A stretch of 64,000 nucleotides of DNA. Source: Ophioderma brevispina. Lineage: Eukaryota > Echinodermata > Ophiuroidea > Amphilepidida > Ophiodermatidae. The stretch spans positions 1 through 64,000 of the forward strand of contig JAMKCH010049141.1 in assembly GCA_023653785.1 (NCBI GenBank), in the 5' to 3' direction. The notes beneath the pieces were generated by a model. It worked only from the letters and a program-made list of their open reading frames with translations, had not been told where the DNA came from and made no database searches. Within the stretch, counting starts at the first letter, position 1. The number at the start of each line of letters is the position of its first letter. Both the position numbers and the translations under genes were made by a program. This document shows positions 62,401-64,000 of the stretch, piece after piece.

Positions 62401-64000
62401 CACAATATCTATCACAATTAGACATAAAGTGTGCATGTTTGGGGTAAAATGTTAACCTTCCACTATATTGGGCTCTTGCATGCATATGACTGATTAACTC
62501 CAATAGTTGAAAATAATAACACTGTTGAACTCTTCCATTTGACATTATTTCTATTCTTTTTGGTAATGGAGCGCGAGTTTTGCATTTTGCTTTTCAAGTT
62601 TGTCCAATTCAGGCATAAGTTGTTAAAATCTTTTTATACATGGTAAAGTAAAAAAAAACTTGACCTGATTGTTCCGCTATTTGATTTTTAAATATATATT
62701 CTAACATATGTGTATCTGCGAAAGCTTATTTCATTATCTTAATTGCTGCAAAGATAATCCCAATCGTTTAGGTCTAGATCGAGCTATTAGAATCAAGCAT
62801 CTCAGTGATAAATGCCTATTATCTTCTGGCCATGGATTTCCTTCGCTGACGCCGTTCATGTCAATGTGAATCGTGGACATAGCAGAAACCCGACTACTTG
62901 ATTCAAACGACTGTATCTCGTCTATACCTACCGATGTGAATGCGCTTGCGTAAATTAAGATACTGACCCAGCTTTCAGATGATACCAATATGTAGATATT
63001 AGTTCTTAAATTAAAATGGCGGACACATCAGGTCAAGTTTTTTTGACTCACACTGTATTTCAGGGTGTATTACGGCAAACATCTTTAACAAATCAAAATG
63101 AGGTAACCTGTGGTCCCATCCCAAACTGCAATGGTCGCAAACAATGCATGCTTCAGAAACTGCATTTTGGACCTAACTTTGTCATTGTGAAATGTATGAT
63201 GGCTTTGTGTTGAAAATCTAATCATTGTTTTTTCTGTTGATTCTCTCAGGGTCTCCAATGTACATAGATCTGTACCGCCAAATCACTAACCTACACGTGT
63301 GCAATACTGTCGTCACTTGGCAATACGGCTTGGGATAATGTGGTCAAAGATCTGGGCTTTTCCACATGAGGCTATACCTCACCTTTCGGTACTGATCATG
63401 TTGCTTGAATTAATTTATTTAATCAGGGATTTACATACTGCCTATTTTGAATTTTGATCCCAACCTTCCTTAACAAATCCATAATGCATTGCAACGTATC
63501 TGGAACTTTACCATGCATATGCAATACTTATTAGCACATGATTAAAATTTTAACTCCACAAGATCATGTCAAAAGTCCTAACATTTTCTTGTTTAAAAGC
63601 AGTTTTTTTTTGTTTGTATGGTGGGATAAAAGCTCTATGGTCTTCCCAGTAGGATTTCTAATCACAGGGGAACTGGTTTAACACATCCACTGAACATGGA
63701 CAGACCGCTGGTATAAACTGTTTTCTATTCTTCTGGTTCATCTCCACAAACTAGGTTTTGTCTATTGGGGAAGTGGGTATCTGTTGCAACAAGTACGAAA
63801 ATTGCTAGTCCTAAATTGCTAAATTGTGGTCCATTTCTCTTATAAAGCATCGAGAGCTAAAAGTTAACCAGCCCTAGAGTGAAACGACCAGCATATGCTA
63901 AGTGGGCGAGGAGTTAGCACAGCCAATTTGGCCGGCCACTAAGGTTTGGGCAGGGCGGTGGCGGCCAAGCCTCATTCACATAGGAATTCACCCAAAATAT
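62401..64000. other. Downstream intron, no gene recognised
   Basis: A repeat fragment at 63952-64000 (AAGCCTCATTCACATAGGAA, TTCACCCAAAATAT) matches 28085-28125. No further exon was found. Confidence 0.45.

Overview
The window looks like intron-rich, AT-rich, repeat-laden nuclear DNA from a marine invertebrate. A deuterostome such as a hemichordate, echinoderm or cephalochordate is plausible, but the sequence alone does not settle this. Supporting signs are one conserved animal gene with GT-AG introns of up to about 15 kb, tyrosine-recombinase retrotransposons (DIRS), a Crypton, hAT elements, TTAA-flanked miniature elements and a tRNA-derived SINE. No bacterial, phage or organelle features were seen.

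The only clear host gene is WDR90, a centriole-wall WD40 protein (POC16 homologue), on the + strand. Eleven exons were found at 15620-15686, 23728-23836, 38660-38805, 51092-51149, 52395-52513, 52835-52997, 55616-55737, 56206-56322, 57144-57379, 59889-60028 and 60410-60671. They cover about 510 codons of the middle to late WD40 region. The N-terminal CFAP20-like domain and the C-terminus lie outside the window. Most junctions keep frame exactly. The first two exons, and the 52997/55616 junction, do not.

The introns are a stratified transposon deposit. Positions 1930-6960 hold a decayed DIRS element of one lineage. Positions 15802-21860 hold a near full-length DIRS of a second lineage, inserted into a 285-bp miniature element whose two halves flank it, so its ends can be placed. 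Positions 24244-27000 plus 30380-37860 look like another copy of that second lineage, split by two multi-kilobase insertions; one insertion carries a LINE fragment and the other carries nested foldback elements. Both second-lineage 3' ends carry the same large terminal hairpin. All DIRS copies lie on the same strand as WDR90.

The 38.8-51.1 kb intron holds two tRNA-SINE copies, a 61-bp-arm hairpin, a 923-bp non-autonomous hAT with a perfect 8-bp target duplication, a 40-bp tandem array, a minus-strand Crypton recombinase pseudogene, an unrecognised minus-strand coding region and a 174-bp hAT miniature element. Later introns hold a LINE 3' tail, a possible BED zinc-finger fragment and a transposon family rich in DR1-like AGGTCA repeats. 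Reading frames in the transposons are heavily broken. Family names come from recognised motifs, not searches.
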